Assembly (NCBI RefSeq): GCF_008704555.1
Contig: NZ_CP023702.1
Coordinates: 5,618,001-5,682,000 of the forward strand
Origin: Streptomyces nitrosporeus
GTDB taxonomy: Bacteria; Actinomycetota; Actinomycetes; Streptomycetales; Streptomycetaceae
Direction: 5' to 3'
Length of the DNA: 64,000 nt
Shown here: positions 40,365 to 48,562 of the stretch, one piece after another
Layout of the letters: each line of letters opens with the position of its first letter
Numbering within the stretch: the stretch's first letter is position 1
Notes under the pieces: model-generated
What the model saw: the letters and a program-made list of their open reading frames with translations, nothing else
Told to the model about the DNA's origin: nothing
Database searches by the model: none
Translations under genes and position numbers: made by a program

Positions 40365-42362
40365 TCACCGCAGAGCACGCACCCGGCCACCGCCCGCCAG
40401 GAACCCGTCGAGCCGCACCCGGTCACCCGCCCGCGCCGGAAGCGCCAGCAACCGCCCCCGGGCACGCCCCTGGACGCCCCCCGCCGCCGACACCGCGGTG
40501 AACTGCCGCGAACCGGCGGCCAGGACGTACCACCGCCCCGCCCCCGACTTCCACAGCACCCCCGCCAGCACCCGCGGCCGGCGCGGCCCGCAGTCCGGCG
40601 AACCCTCGGCACGGGCCGCGACCGCACCCGGCGCGCCGCTCCCGCCCGACAGCTCCGGCGGCGCCTGGAACTGCGCCAGCACCCTGCTGCCCGTACCCCG
40701 CCAGGTCTCCGCCCGGGTGCACAGCCACAGCGCGGTCCCGCCGCCCTCGGGCAGCGACTGCTCCGCGTACGGCCAGGAGTTCACCGCCCGGACCCCGTGG
40801 GAGCGCACGGACCGCAGCAGACAGGCGGTACGCGCCCAGCTCGCCCGCTCCGCCGGACCCGACACGTCGTGCGGGGCCGCCGGCGTACCGGAGGTGAGGC
40901 GCGCCGGGGTCAGTTCACCGAGATCGGTCATCAGCCGGACCGCCGTGCCGTCCCGGAGCTCCAGCGCCGGCCAGGAGCCGCAGCCGGCCGCCCCGGAGGG
41001 CGGAACGGGCAGCGGGTCCGTCACCCCGTCCGCGCGCCGGGGCAGCGGACGCGCGGCACCGCGCGGATCCAGCAGGTCACGTACGGCGGTGCCCCGCACC
41101 CAGGGCGCGGTCAGATAGCGGACCAGGCCCGCCCGGCGCTGGACGACCACGGCCGCCGACGCCACCTCGTCCGCGCCGTCCACCCGGGCGAAGTCGAGCA
41201 CCGCGCCCCGGGACGGATCGGCCTCCCGGGACTCCGCGTACCGCACGACGCGCAGCCCGTCGTGGAAGAGCACCACCGCCCACGCGCCGACCTCGCCCGC
41301 GTACAGCAGCTGCGGTGGCCCCATCGGCGGCCCGGCGGGCGTCCGGGGCGTCGCCGACGACACCACCGCCGGCCCCGGCCGCGCCCAGGTGGCCAGCGCC
41401 CGGCCCAGCAGCCGGGAATCCTCCGTACGGTCGCCGCGCGCCGGCCAGACCGTGAAGTCCTCGCGGGACGCGTTCTGCCAGAAACCCTCCGGCACCCGGC
41501 GCAACGCCGCCGGGTCCAGGGCCTGTTCGGCGGCCGGGTGACGGGAGTACAGGGGGGCGGTCGAGGCGCCGGGGCCGCCCAGGCCGTCCCCGGGCATCAG
41601 CACGAGCGTCCCGCACACCGCCAGGGCGGCGAGCCCCGTCCACACCGTCCGCACCCGCCGCCTCCGGCGCAGCAGATCGGCCGGCCTGGCCTGCAGGGAG
41701 CACGGGTCGAACTCGGGGGAGGCCAGCAGGGCGTGCGGCGCCGCCCGCGCCCCGGCCTCCGCCAGCGCGGCCCGGGGCTCGGCCACCCCGGCCGCGCCGA
41801 GCACCCGGCACACCTCCTCGTCCGCGAGCCCCTCCAGCCCGCGCAGCACCTGTGCCGCCCGGCCGGGGCCCGACATCCCGGCCAGCGCCCGCTCCAGGGC
41901 GAGCCCGTCCGCACCGCCGGACTGCGGGAACAGCCGCAGCCCCCACACCTGCGGCAGCGGCGACGGCAACCGCACCCGCCGGGGCAGCGCGAACCGGCGC
42001 GGCGGCAGCCCCGCCTCCAGCGCCGCCCGGACCACCCACAGCCGTACACGGGCGTACACACACCCCGGGTCCCGGCCCAGGGCCGCCGCCGGCTCCAGGG
42101 CGCGGGCCACTCGGGGCAGGGAGCGCTGGACGATCCGGTGAGCGGCCAGCACCCGGCGGTCGCGCCCCAGGGCGGGCGGCAGCACCAGGTACCCGATGCG
42201 GACCAGGCGGGCGTAGTGCTCGGTGAGGGCGGCCTCGGCCCGCTCGGCTCCGGTCCGGCCGGAGTCGTCCGCTCCGGCACCGGACCGGAGGACACCGGCA
42301 CGCTCCGCCGGCTCCCCGGGCACGCGGGCGGCGGACGGCGGTACAGCTCGCAGTGGGGGCAC
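40365..42362 (-). CDS. membrane protein with degenerate ECF-sigma-like N terminus
   Basis: A protein of about 665 residues. Residues 45-82 (LTEHYARLVRIGYLVLPPAL, then HRIVQRSL) resemble ECF sigma region 2. Residues 160-203 (ALAGMSGPGRAAQVLRGLEG, then LADEEVCRVLG) resemble region 4, both degenerate. A basic RRRRRVR leads to one membrane helix near 237-256 (WTGLAALAVCGTLVLM), followed by about 400 extracytoplasmic residues with several Cys. The whole reads like a sigma factor tethered to a sensor. A similar membrane protein is known at this place in other Streptomyces (recollection, not verified). The GTG at 42362 is a weak start; a later one is possible. Confidence 0.6.
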   Translation of the reverse strand: MPPLRAVPPSAARVPGEPAERAGVLRSGAGADDSGRTGAERAEAALTEHYARLVRIGYLVLPPALGRDRRVLAAHRIVQRSLPRVARALEPAAALGRDPGCVYARVRLWVVRAALEAGLPPRRFALPRRVRLPSPLPQVWGLRLFPQSGGADGLALERALAGMSGPGRAAQVLRGLEGLADEEVCRVLGAAGVAEPRAALAEAGARAAPHALLASPEFDPCSLQARPADLLRRRRRVRTVWTGLAALAVCGTLVLMPGDGLGGPGASTAPLYSRHPAAEQALDPAALRRVPEGFWQNASREDFTVWPARGDRTEDSRLLGRALATWARPGPAVVSSATPRTPAGPPMGPPQLLYAGEVGAWAVVLFHDGLRVVRYAESREADPSRGAVLDFARVDGADEVASAAVVVQRRAGLVRYLTAPWVRGTAVRDLLDPRGAARPLPRRADGVTDPLPVPPSGAAGCGSWPALELRDGTAVRLMTDLGELTPARLTSGTPAAPHDVSGPAERASWARTACLLRSVRSHGVRAVNSWPYAEQSLPEGGGTALWLCTRAETWRGTGSRVLAQFQAPPELSGGSGAPGAVAARAEGSPDCGPRRPRVLAGVLWKSGAGRWYVLAAGSRQFTAVSAAGGVQGRARGRLLALPARAGDRVRLDGFLAGGGRVRALR

Positions 42363-42534
42363 ATTCAGCTGAACGAGCGAATGGTGCGATGGTCACTCCG
42401 GCACGCCCCTCCGTGGCGCGGTCCGGGCGTGCTCCTGCCCGCCGTCAGCGGCCCTTCGAGGCGCCGGCGGCCGTCGCGCCGGTGGCGGGACCCCGGCCCC
42501 GCGGCCTTCCTGGACGCTTCTCAGGTCCTACTCC

Positions 42535-43071
42535 TCAGGGCCGGTCGAGGGCGTGTTCCCTGAGGAAGGCACCCGCGTGGGCCGCGGCCTCCTCCTTCGT
42601 CGCGTACCGGACGCCGGCGCCGGAGGCCCCCCGGGTCCCGTCCGCGCCTTCGCCGGTCCACCGCCAGCCGCCGGACGGTGCTTCCCGCACCAGTTCGGCG
42701 GTCCCGCCGCACAGCCCGAGCGCGCCGCTCGTCCGCGCCGCCGCGTCCGTCGGGCGGCTGACGGCTCCGGGCCACTTCTTACGGGCGCCCTGGCGGGTGA
42801 TGCCCCATACGGCGCCCAGCTGCTCGTAGCTCGCGCCGTAGGCCCCCGCGGTGCCCGCCGCGATCTCCGTCAGCCGTTTGACCTCCGTGTCCACGACCTT
42901 CCACGCGGCCAGCACGGACAACGTCACCTCGACGGGATCCGCCTCCCACACGCGGTCGCCGGGGAGCCCCGAGGTCCGGGAGCGCACGGCCGACGCGAGA
43001 GGGGTGAGGGCGTCGTGCAGGGCCTTGTGGAGTTCCGCCTGTTCTCCGGGGGTGATCTCGAACGAAGTCAT
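42535..43071 (-). CDS. hypothetical protein with HTH-like segment, leaderless
   Basis: A 178-residue soluble protein beginning MTSFEITPGEQAELHKALHD. A helix-turn-helix-like segment lies in the middle (SYEQLGAVWGITRQGARKKWP). The C-terminal half carries a short strand-rich part with WRWTGEGADG and RYATKEEAAAHAGAFL, reminiscent of small nucleic-acid-binding folds. The ATG at 43071 is 6 nt after a -10-like TAGAGT, so the mRNA is likely leaderless. The promoter is embedded in the 46-bp bipartite palindrome upstream. An autoregulated DNA-binding protein is the best guess; no family is recognised with certainty. Confidence 0.65.
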   Translation of the reverse strand: MTSFEITPGEQAELHKALHDALTPLASAVRSRTSGLPGDRVWEADPVEVTLSVLAAWKVVDTEVKRLTEIAAGTAGAYGASYEQLGAVWGITRQGARKKWPGAVSRPTDAAARTSGALGLCGGTAELVREAPSGGWRWTGEGADGTRGASGAGVRYATKEEAAAHAGAFLREHALDRP

Positions 43072-43072
43072 A

Positions 43073-43118
43073 CGACAACTCTAGTTTACGAAAGTCGGCA
43101 TGTAAACAAAAGTTGTCG
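43073..43118. promoter_or_regulatory. 46-bp bipartite palindrome framing a leaderless promoter
   Basis: CGACAACT-cta-GTTTAC-N12-GTAAAC-aaa-AGTTGTCG: both arm pairs are perfectly inverted (8 + 6 bp each side). Inside it on the minus strand, TTTACA (complement of 43101-43106) and TAGAGT (complement of 43078-43083) form a -35/-10 pair with a 17-bp spacer. The expected TSS is the A of the ATG at 43071. Confidence 0.8.
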
Positions 43119-43137
43119 CCATGGGGGGGCGGAGCCC

Positions 43138-43785
43138 TCACCCCCGGTCGAGATACGCCAGCACCGCGAGCACCCGGCGGTTGTCGTCGTCGGACGGGGG
43201 CAGCCCCAGCTTGCCGAAGATGTTCGAGGTGTGCTTGGCCACCGCGCGCTCCGTGATCACCATCTGCGAGGCGATCGCCGCGTTCGAACGGCCCTGTGCC
43301 ATCAGCTCCATCACCTCGCGCTCCCTCGGCGTGAGCCCGCCGATCGGCTTGTCCCGCGCGCGCCGCGACAGCAGTTGCGAGATCACCTGCGGGTCCATCG
43401 CCGTACCGCCCGCGGCCACCCGGCGTACCGCGTCGACGAACTGGCCGGCGTCGAACACCCGGTCCTTCAGCAGGTAGCCGATGCCGCCGTCGCCGTCGGC
43501 CAGCAGCTCCCGGGCGTACAGCTGCTCCACGTGCTGTGACAGCACCAGGACCGGGAGGCCGGGGCGCTCCCGCCGTGCGGCGAGGACGCACTGGAGGCCC
43601 TCGTCGGTGTGCGACGGCGGCAACCGGACGTCGACGACGGCGACGTCCGGTTTCAACTCGGCCAGTGCCCGGGACAGTTCGGGCCCGCTCTCCACGGCGG
43701 CGGCGATCTCGAAGTCGTAGGCCTCCAGCATCCGCACCAGGCCGTCGCGGAGCAGGAAGAGATCTTCGGCTAGGACAACGCGCAA
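43138..43785 (-). CDS. two-component response regulator, NarL/LuxR type
   Basis: A 215-residue response regulator. The receiver has the acidic pair in VVLAEDLFLLRDG, the phosphorylated Asp52 (DVAVVDVRLPP) and Lys in GYLLKDRV. The LuxR-type HTH is LTPREREVMELMAQGRSNAAIAS with VITERAVAKHTSNIFGKLGL. TTG at 43785 (GGAG 5 nt upstream) is the start; it overlaps the kinase stop by 16 bp, coupling the two genes. The long frame that continues upstream is antisense-like noise within the kinase gene. Confidence 0.9.
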   Translation of the reverse strand: MRVVLAEDLFLLRDGLVRMLEAYDFEIAAAVESGPELSRALAELKPDVAVVDVRLPPSHTDEGLQCVLAARRERPGLPVLVLSQHVEQLYARELLADGDGGIGYLLKDRVFDAGQFVDAVRRVAAGGTAMDPQVISQLLSRRARDKPIGGLTPREREVMELMAQGRSNAAIASQMVITERAVAKHTSNIFGKLGLPPSDDDNRRVLAVLAYLDRG

Positions 43786-45041
43786 GGGATCTCCATGGTC
43801 ACCATGGTGGGGCCGCCCGCGGGACTGCTGACGGCCAGGACGCCGTCGAATGTACCCAGCCGGCGTTCGATTCCGCTCAGCCCGGAGCCCGCTCCGACCA
43901 CCGCGCCGCCCCCGCCGTTGTCCGTGACGGAGATCCGCAGCATCCCGTCCGCGTGGTGCACGTCCACCCAGATCCGGTCGGCGCCCGCGTGCTTCACCGC
44001 GTTCGTCAGGGTCTCGCTGACCGCGAAGTACGCCGCCGACTCGACCGGGGCACCGGCCCGGCCCGGGAGTTCGACGGACACCTCGGACGCGACGGGCAGC
44101 CGCAGCGCCAGCGCCTTCACGGCGTCCCCGAGGCCGCGTTCGGCCAGGACCGGCGGATGGATGCCCCGTACGAGGTCGCGCAGCTCCGTCAGGGCCTCGG
44201 CGGACGACTGCCGGGCCATGGCGAGCAGCTTCTTGGCCTGGGCCGGGTCCTTCTCCACCAGGGCCTCGATGGTGCCCAGACTCATCCCCATGGCGACCAG
44301 CCTGGCCTGGGCCCCGTCGTGCAGATCCCGTTCGATGCGCCGCAGTTCGGACGCGGCCGTGTCCACCGCCTCGTGCCGGGTCTCGGTGAGCCGGTCGATG
44401 CGCCGCGCCAGTTCCTGCTCGTGGGTCGGCGCCAGCACCGACCGGGCGAGCACGAAGTGCAGGCGCAGCAGCGGCCGGTTCGCCCACAGTCCGGCGACGA
44501 AGAGCGCGGCACCGAGCGTGAGGGCGTACAGCGCCGACGTCTGGCTGTCCACCGGCACGAAGGCGTACCAGTACCGGTGGTCCTCGTACACCCGCCACAG
44601 CCCGGCGGCCAGGACCAGTGCCTCCGCCGGGTAGACCGTCAGCCCGACCACCAGGACCAGCACGAACGCGCCCGCCGTCATGTCCACCAGCAGCCACTGG
44701 AGGTCGCGCCAGGTGGCCGGGTCCCTCAGCAGCAGCACGGTGCGCCGCACCTGTCCGGCGAGTCCCTCGCCCGTGTCCCCGGGGAGCGGCCGGTACGGGA
44801 CGGGGATGCGCACATCCGACCAGGTGACGGCGAGCAGCCGGCGCCGGTTGGCGTGCGCGCGGACCTGCTCCGTCACCCACGGTGTGGTGAGCAGTCCCAC
44901 GCCCAGCGGAATGAACGCGAGGGACAGCACCGACAGCACGAACAGGGTGACCGAGCCCGCGATGCTCGCGAACGTCAGGACGAAGGCCCGTCCGGTGGCC
45001 AGCAGAGAGCCCTGGACGCGGCTCTGTATCGCTTTTGTCAT
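43770..45041 (-). CDS. two-component sensor histidine kinase
   Basis: A 423-residue kinase of the HisKA_3 family. The N-terminal half is a putative-sensor membrane domain with four helices (FVLTFASIAGSVTLFVLSVLSLAFI, VLVLVVGLTVYPAEALVLAAG and others). The dimerisation helix carries RRIERDLHDGAQARL with phospho-accepting His241. The ATPase part shows SETLTNAVKHAGADRI and DNGGGGAVVGAGSGLSGIERR. The signal is unknown; such kinases sense membrane-associated cues. It is translationally coupled to the downstream response regulator. Confidence 0.92.
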   Translation of the reverse strand: MTKAIQSRVQGSLLATGRAFVLTFASIAGSVTLFVLSVLSLAFIPLGVGLLTTPWVTEQVRAHANRRRLLAVTWSDVRIPVPYRPLPGDTGEGLAGQVRRTVLLLRDPATWRDLQWLLVDMTAGAFVLVLVVGLTVYPAEALVLAAGLWRVYEDHRYWYAFVPVDSQTSALYALTLGAALFVAGLWANRPLLRLHFVLARSVLAPTHEQELARRIDRLTETRHEAVDTAASELRRIERDLHDGAQARLVAMGMSLGTIEALVEKDPAQAKKLLAMARQSSAEALTELRDLVRGIHPPVLAERGLGDAVKALALRLPVASEVSVELPGRAGAPVESAAYFAVSETLTNAVKHAGADRIWVDVHHADGMLRISVTDNGGGGAVVGAGSGLSGIERRLGTFDGVLAVSSPAGGPTMVTMEIPCALS

Positions 45042-45261
45042 GGTTTCCCCCTGGGGCGGGTCCCCGGTGGATCCGCTCGCCGCCCAGTCTCACCCGTGCC
45101 CGCCCGCGAACGGCAGCCGGTTCCCCACCCGCCGGGGGTGTACCTACCCCCCCCACCGAGCGGTGCGCTCATGACGGGACGAGGGCTCCGGGGCCGCGGC
45201 CCGGAACCTCCCGCCCGGTGCCTGTCCCGGTGCCGGTCCCTGTGCCGGTTCGCGGTCCGGC

Positions 45262-45292
45262 TTGCGGTTTCCGCTGCGTCAACTCCTACCGT
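45262..45292 (+). promoter_or_regulatory. MerR-type promoter of the TipA-like gene
   Basis: TTGCGG (45262-45267) and TACCGT (45287-45292) are separated by 19 bp, the elongated spacing of MerR-activated promoters. No strong palindrome is seen in the spacer. TSS about 45299, 40 bp before the ATG. Confidence 0.5.
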
Positions 45293-45338
45293 CTCCGGTG
45301 GGGCCGGAGAGACCGGCCCGGCGAGGGGAGGCGGGACG

Positions 45339-46100
45339 ATGGCCTGGTCGATCGCGGATGTGGCCCGGATGTCCGGGGTGACGTCCCGGACGCTGCGGCA
45401 CTACGACGAGATCGGCCTGCTGCCGCCGGCGTGGACCGGGAGCAACGGGCACCGCTACTACGAGGAGGCCGGCCTGCTGCGGTTGCAGCAGATCCTGCTG
45501 ATGCGGGAGCTGGGCCTGGGGCTCCGCGAGATCCAGGCGGTCCTGGACAGCCAGGTGGACCAGCTGGCCGCGCTCCGCGAGCACCACCGGCGGCTGCTCA
45601 CGGAACGCGACCGGCTGGAGACGCTCGCCCGCACGGTCGGCCGCACCATCGCCGAACTGGAGGAAGGCAGGGGTGACAGCGGTATGGCGAAGATCAACAG
45701 GCCGGAGAACCTGTTCGAGGGGTTCGAACCCGGCAGCCACGAGGAGGAGGCGCGCGAGAGGTGGCCGGAGCAGTGGGAGCAGTCCCGGCGGGCCGTCGCG
45801 GGGATGACCGCCGAGGACATGGAGCGGTGGCAGCGTGAGGCGACGGCGCAGATGATCCGCATGGCGGAGCTCATGGCGGCCGGCACCCCCGTCGCCGACC
45901 CCGCGGTACAGGCCGAGGTGGACGCCCACTACCAGGGCGTGTGCCTGTTCTGGACCCCGTGCGCGGCCGCGTACAGGGGGCTGGGCCGGACCTATGTGGA
46001 CGACCCCGGGTTCCGTACGAACTTCGACCGGATCGCCGACGGGCTGGCCGCCTACCAGTGCGACGCGATGGCCGTCTACGCCGACGCGCGGCTGAGCTGA
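45339..46100 (+). CDS. MerR-family regulator of TipAL type
   Basis: A 253-residue protein, the same length as S. lividans TipAL. The N-terminal MerR domain (WSIADVARMSGVTSRTLRHYDE, IGLLPPAW) is followed by a long coiled-coil helix (residues about 77-110). A TipAS-like helical domain begins near MAKINRPENLFEGFEPGSHE. TipAL binds thiopeptide antibiotics covalently through a cysteine and activates its own promoter. Here the Cys pattern differs: Cys202 and Cys208 are present, but the position I align to the reactive Cys214 of TipAL is Leu. An internal ATG before MAKIN could yield a TipAS-like short form. Confidence 0.88.
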   Translation: MAWSIADVARMSGVTSRTLRHYDEIGLLPPAWTGSNGHRYYEEAGLLRLQQILLMRELGLGLREIQAVLDSQVDQLAALREHHRRLLTERDRLETLARTVGRTIAELEEGRGDSGMAKINRPENLFEGFEPGSHEEEARERWPEQWEQSRRAVAGMTAEDMERWQREATAQMIRMAELMAAGTPVADPAVQAEVDAHYQGVCLFWTPCAAAYRGLGRTYVDDPGFRTNFDRIADGLAAYQCDAMAVYADARLS

Positions 46101-46105
46101 CCGGC

Positions 46106-46146
46106 GGCCCGCACCACCGGGGGAGCCGCCCCCGGCGGTGCGGGCC
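46106..46146. terminator. bidirectional terminator between TipA-like and winged-helix genes
   Basis: GGCCCGCACC-a-CCGGGGG (46106-46123) pairs with CCCCCGG-c-GGTGCGGGCC (46129-46146): 17 pairs with one mismatch and a 5-nt loop, between convergent genes. Confidence 0.75.
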
Positions 46147-46209
46147 ACCGGCGGGCACCACGCGCACACCCGGCCCGCCGGAGCCCTCCCGGCAGGCCGG
46201 AGAACGCGC

Positions 46210-46815
46210 TCAGGGGATGTACTTGTACCCCACCCGCCGGACCGTCTGGATGGAACGGCGGTGCTCGGCGCCCAGCTTGCGGCGCAGCCGGGCGACGTGG
46301 ACGTCGACGGTCCGGCCGTCACCCACGTGCCCGTACCCCCACACCGTCGTCACCAGCTGGTCGCGGGTGTGCACCCGGTGAGGGTGCGCCACCAGGTGGG
46401 CCAGCAGCTCGAATTCGAGATAGGTCAGGTCGAGGGCGGCACCGTCCACGGAGGCCGTGCGCCGGACGGGGTCGATCACCACCGGGCCGTCCTGCGCCCC
46501 GGCGGCGGCCCCGTCCGGCACGGAGCGGGCGTTCGGGGCGGAGGCCACGGCCCCGGCCAGGGCGGGCTGCTGGTCGGCGGGGACGAGGACCAGATAACCG
46601 ACCATCGGAGGCCGGCCGGGCAGCGCCGGGAGCGTGTGCTGCGGCGCCGGCAGCCAGGTGGCCCCCGGCGGCAGGAGACCGGCGACGTCGGGGAGCTCCA
46701 CGACCTCGTCACGGTCGACGGCACGCAGCCGGTGCCGGCCGGGGGAGAGGGTACTGCGGGAGGTGTCCGCGGCCACCGCGGCCGAAGTGGCGGGGAAAAC
46801 ACGGGTGTTCGCCAT
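46210..46815 (-). CDS. winged-helix (OmpR/PhoB-type) regulator without receiver domain
   Basis: A 201-residue protein. The C-terminal about 90 residues are an OmpR-type winged helix: LDLTYLEFELLAHLVAHPHRVHTRDQL, VWGYGHVGDGRTVDVHVARLRRKLG and the wing TVRRVGYKYIP. The N-terminal half lacks a phosphorylation site and is an Ala/Pro-rich domain (VVELPDVAGLLPPGATWLPA). An orphan regulator not under a classic histidine kinase is implied. The start is ATG 46815. The 39-aa Cys-containing peptide is encoded just upstream on the same strand. Confidence 0.82.
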   Translation of the reverse strand: MANTRVFPATSAAVAADTSRSTLSPGRHRLRAVDRDEVVELPDVAGLLPPGATWLPAPQHTLPALPGRPPMVGYLVLVPADQQPALAGAVASAPNARSVPDGAAAGAQDGPVVIDPVRRTASVDGAALDLTYLEFELLAHLVAHPHRVHTRDQLVTTVWGYGHVGDGRTVDVHVARLRRKLGAEHRRSIQTVRRVGYKYIP

Positions 46816-46894
46816 GGGAGTCAGCTCTTTCGCGCGAGGAGTCGTCGAGGGACGTACGTCGTACGCGCGGGCCGAAGACCGCCGGTGAGCGGCT

Positions 46895-47014
46895 TTAGAG
46901 GGCCTGCGCGTTCCACGCGCGGCAACACACCCGGTCGAAGTCGTGGTGCTGACGGGACGGCCAGAACGGCTCGAGGTCGCTGCGACCCGACGCGATGTTC
47001 CCGGAACCGGCCAT
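46895..47014 (-). CDS. 39-aa Cys-Cys small peptide, possible leader peptide
   Basis: A 39-codon frame beginning MAGSGNIASGRSDLEPFW and ending in HHDFDRVCCRA-WNAQAL before TAA. It lies 79 bp upstream of the winged-helix regulator on the same strand. The His/Asp/Arg-rich stretch followed by two adjacent Cys codons near the end resembles the short actinobacterial leader peptides thought to act in cysteine-responsive attenuation. A modified peptide precursor is a less likely alternative. The ribosome site is weak, so leaderless initiation is possible. TAA is an unusual stop in such GC-rich DNA. Confidence 0.5.
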   Translation of the reverse strand: MAGSGNIASGRSDLEPFWPSRQHHDFDRVCCRAWNAQAL

Positions 47015-47082
47015 GCCCCCATTGAAGCAGAGATCCCGGCCGCGAAGGAGGGGTCTCTCAGCCGTCGGTACGATCGCCTCTC

Positions 47083-47124
47083 CGCCGCCCCTCCCCGCAC
47101 ACCCGCGCCGCCCCTCCCCGCACA
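47083..47124. repeat. 19-bp direct repeat, two copies
   Basis: CGCCGCCCCTCCCCGCACA occurs at 47083-47101 and again at 47106-47124, next to the glnII terminator. Confidence 0.75.
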
Positions 47125-47129
47125 TGCGA

Positions 47130-47165
47130 GTGGAGGGCGCCCGCCGGCAGGCGGGCGCCCTCCAC
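47130..47165 (-). terminator. glnII terminator
   Basis: GTGGAGGGCGCCCGCC (47130-47145) and GGCGGGCGCCCTCCAC (47150-47165) form a perfect 16-bp stem with a 4-nt GGCA loop, 20 bp downstream of the glnII stop. Confidence 0.9.
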
Positions 47166-47185
47166 ATACGCGGACACGGGCGGGA

Positions 47186-48229
47186 TCAGACCTGGCCGGC
47201 CTTCTCCAGCGCGGTGCAGCAGGTGTCGACGATCAGCCGGGTGACGACGTACGGGTCGACGTTGGCGTTGGGACGCCGGTCCTCGATGTAGCCCTTCCGG
47301 TCCTGCTCGACCTGCCACGGGATACGGACCGAGGCGCCGCGGTCGGAGACGCCGTAGCTGTACTCGTTCCACGGGGCGGTCTCGTGCAGACCGGTCAGAC
47401 GGTCGTCGATGCCCGCGCCGTAGTTCTTGACGTGGTCCATCGGCTTGGAGCCCTCACCGAGCGACTCGCAGGCGGTGATGATCGCGTCGTAGCCCTCGCG
47501 CATCGCCTTGGTGGAGAAGTTGGTGTGCGCGCCCGCGCCGTTCCAGTCGCCCTTGACCGGCTTGGGGTCCAGGGTCGCGGAGACGTCGAAGTCCTCGGCG
47601 GTGCGGTACAGCAGCCAGCGGGCCACCCACAGCTGGTCGGAGACCTCCAGCGGGGACAGCGGGCCCACCTGGAACTCCCACTGGCCGGGCATGACCTCGG
47701 CGTTGATGCCGGAGATGCCCAGGCCCGCCTTCAGGCAGTTGTCGAGGTGCTTCTCGACGATGTCGCGGCCGAAGATCTCGTCCGAGCCGACACCGCAGTA
47801 GTAGCCGCCCTGCGCGGCCGGGAAGCCGCCCTCGGGGAAGCCCAGCGGGCGGTGGCCGTCGAAGAAGGTGTACTCCTGCTCGATGCCGAAGATCGCCTCC
47901 TGGCCGGCGAACCGCTCGGCGACCGGACGCAGTTCCGCGCGGGTGTTGGACTCGTGCGGCGTCATGTCGATGTTGAAGACCTCGCACAGGACGAGGATGT
48001 CGTCACCGCCGCGGATCGGGTCGGGGCAGCTGAAGACCGGCTTCAGGACCCGGTCGGAGGCGTGGCCCTCGGCCTGGTTGGTGCTCGAACCGTCGAAGCC
48101 CCAGATGGGCAGCTCCGCCACGTCCTGGGACGGGCTTCCGGCCATGATCTTCGTCTTGGAACGGAGCTTGGCGGTCGGCTCGGTGCCGTCGATCCAGATG
48201 TACTCAGCCTTGAACGTCACGGAAGCCAT
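47186..48229 (-). CDS. glnII: glutamine synthetase type II (eukaryotic-like, heat-labile)
   Basis: A 347-residue glutamine synthetase that joins ammonia to glutamate using ATP. It begins MASVTFKAEYIWIDGTEPTA and shows the type II pattern WGFDGSSTNQA, FGIEQEYTFFDGHRPLGFP, GGYYCGVG, INAEVMPGQWEFQVGP, GAGAHTNFST and WEASVRIP-like GASVRIPWQV. It is shorter than type I and lacks the adenylylation tyrosine loop, so it is not controlled by GlnE. Streptomyces carry both types. A GlnR box lies upstream, so induction under nitrogen limitation is expected. A strong terminator follows. Confidence 0.97.
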   Translation of the reverse strand: MASVTFKAEYIWIDGTEPTAKLRSKTKIMAGSPSQDVAELPIWGFDGSSTNQAEGHASDRVLKPVFSCPDPIRGGDDILVLCEVFNIDMTPHESNTRAELRPVAERFAGQEAIFGIEQEYTFFDGHRPLGFPEGGFPAAQGGYYCGVGSDEIFGRDIVEKHLDNCLKAGLGISGINAEVMPGQWEFQVGPLSPLEVSDQLWVARWLLYRTAEDFDVSATLDPKPVKGDWNGAGAHTNFSTKAMREGYDAIITACESLGEGSKPMDHVKNYGAGIDDRLTGLHETAPWNEYSYGVSDRGASVRIPWQVEQDRKGYIEDRRPNANVDPYVVTRLIVDTCCTALEKAGQV

Positions 48230-48275
48230 CCTTTGCGGGTGCTGCGGTCTATGCCACGCAGCTTGGCAAGACGCG

Positions 48276-48322
48276 ATTTCCCGGCCGTTGCCCGTATGTG
48301 AACCCCGTGTTACCGGCGTTTC
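48276..48322 (-). promoter_or_regulatory. GlnR box upstream of glnII
   Basis: Read on the minus strand: GAAAC-n4-GTAAC-n6-TTCAC-n6-GCAAC-n6-GAAAT. The last four pentamers match the alternating a-site/b-site GTnAC-n6-GAAAC layout of actinobacterial GlnR boxes with a few substitutions. It is 46-93 bp before the start codon. Confidence 0.75.
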
Positions 48323-48562
48323 CCGAGGGTGTCGCGGGGCTGGTGCCCGCCGCCCGGAGGCGTCTCATCAGGCGGCGAACTGGATACGGTCCGCACCGGG
48401 GGACGGCCCGGGACGGCCACCGCGGCGGGCCCCGGAATCCGGCCGGAGGCAGGTGGAACCGCGGACTGCCGGCGTCACCGCGCCATCGGCGACGGGAACC
48501 CGGAAGCCGCCCCCGCTCCGCCGGGCACCCCCCGGGAGGAGGGACCCGCTCCGGGGATCCGC

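Noticed and set aside
45186..45262. Pro-Val repeat open frame before the TipA-like gene
   Set aside because: The 12-bp GGTGCCGG-like repeats translate to PVPVPV but lie upstream of the promoter; they are considered non-coding simple repeat.
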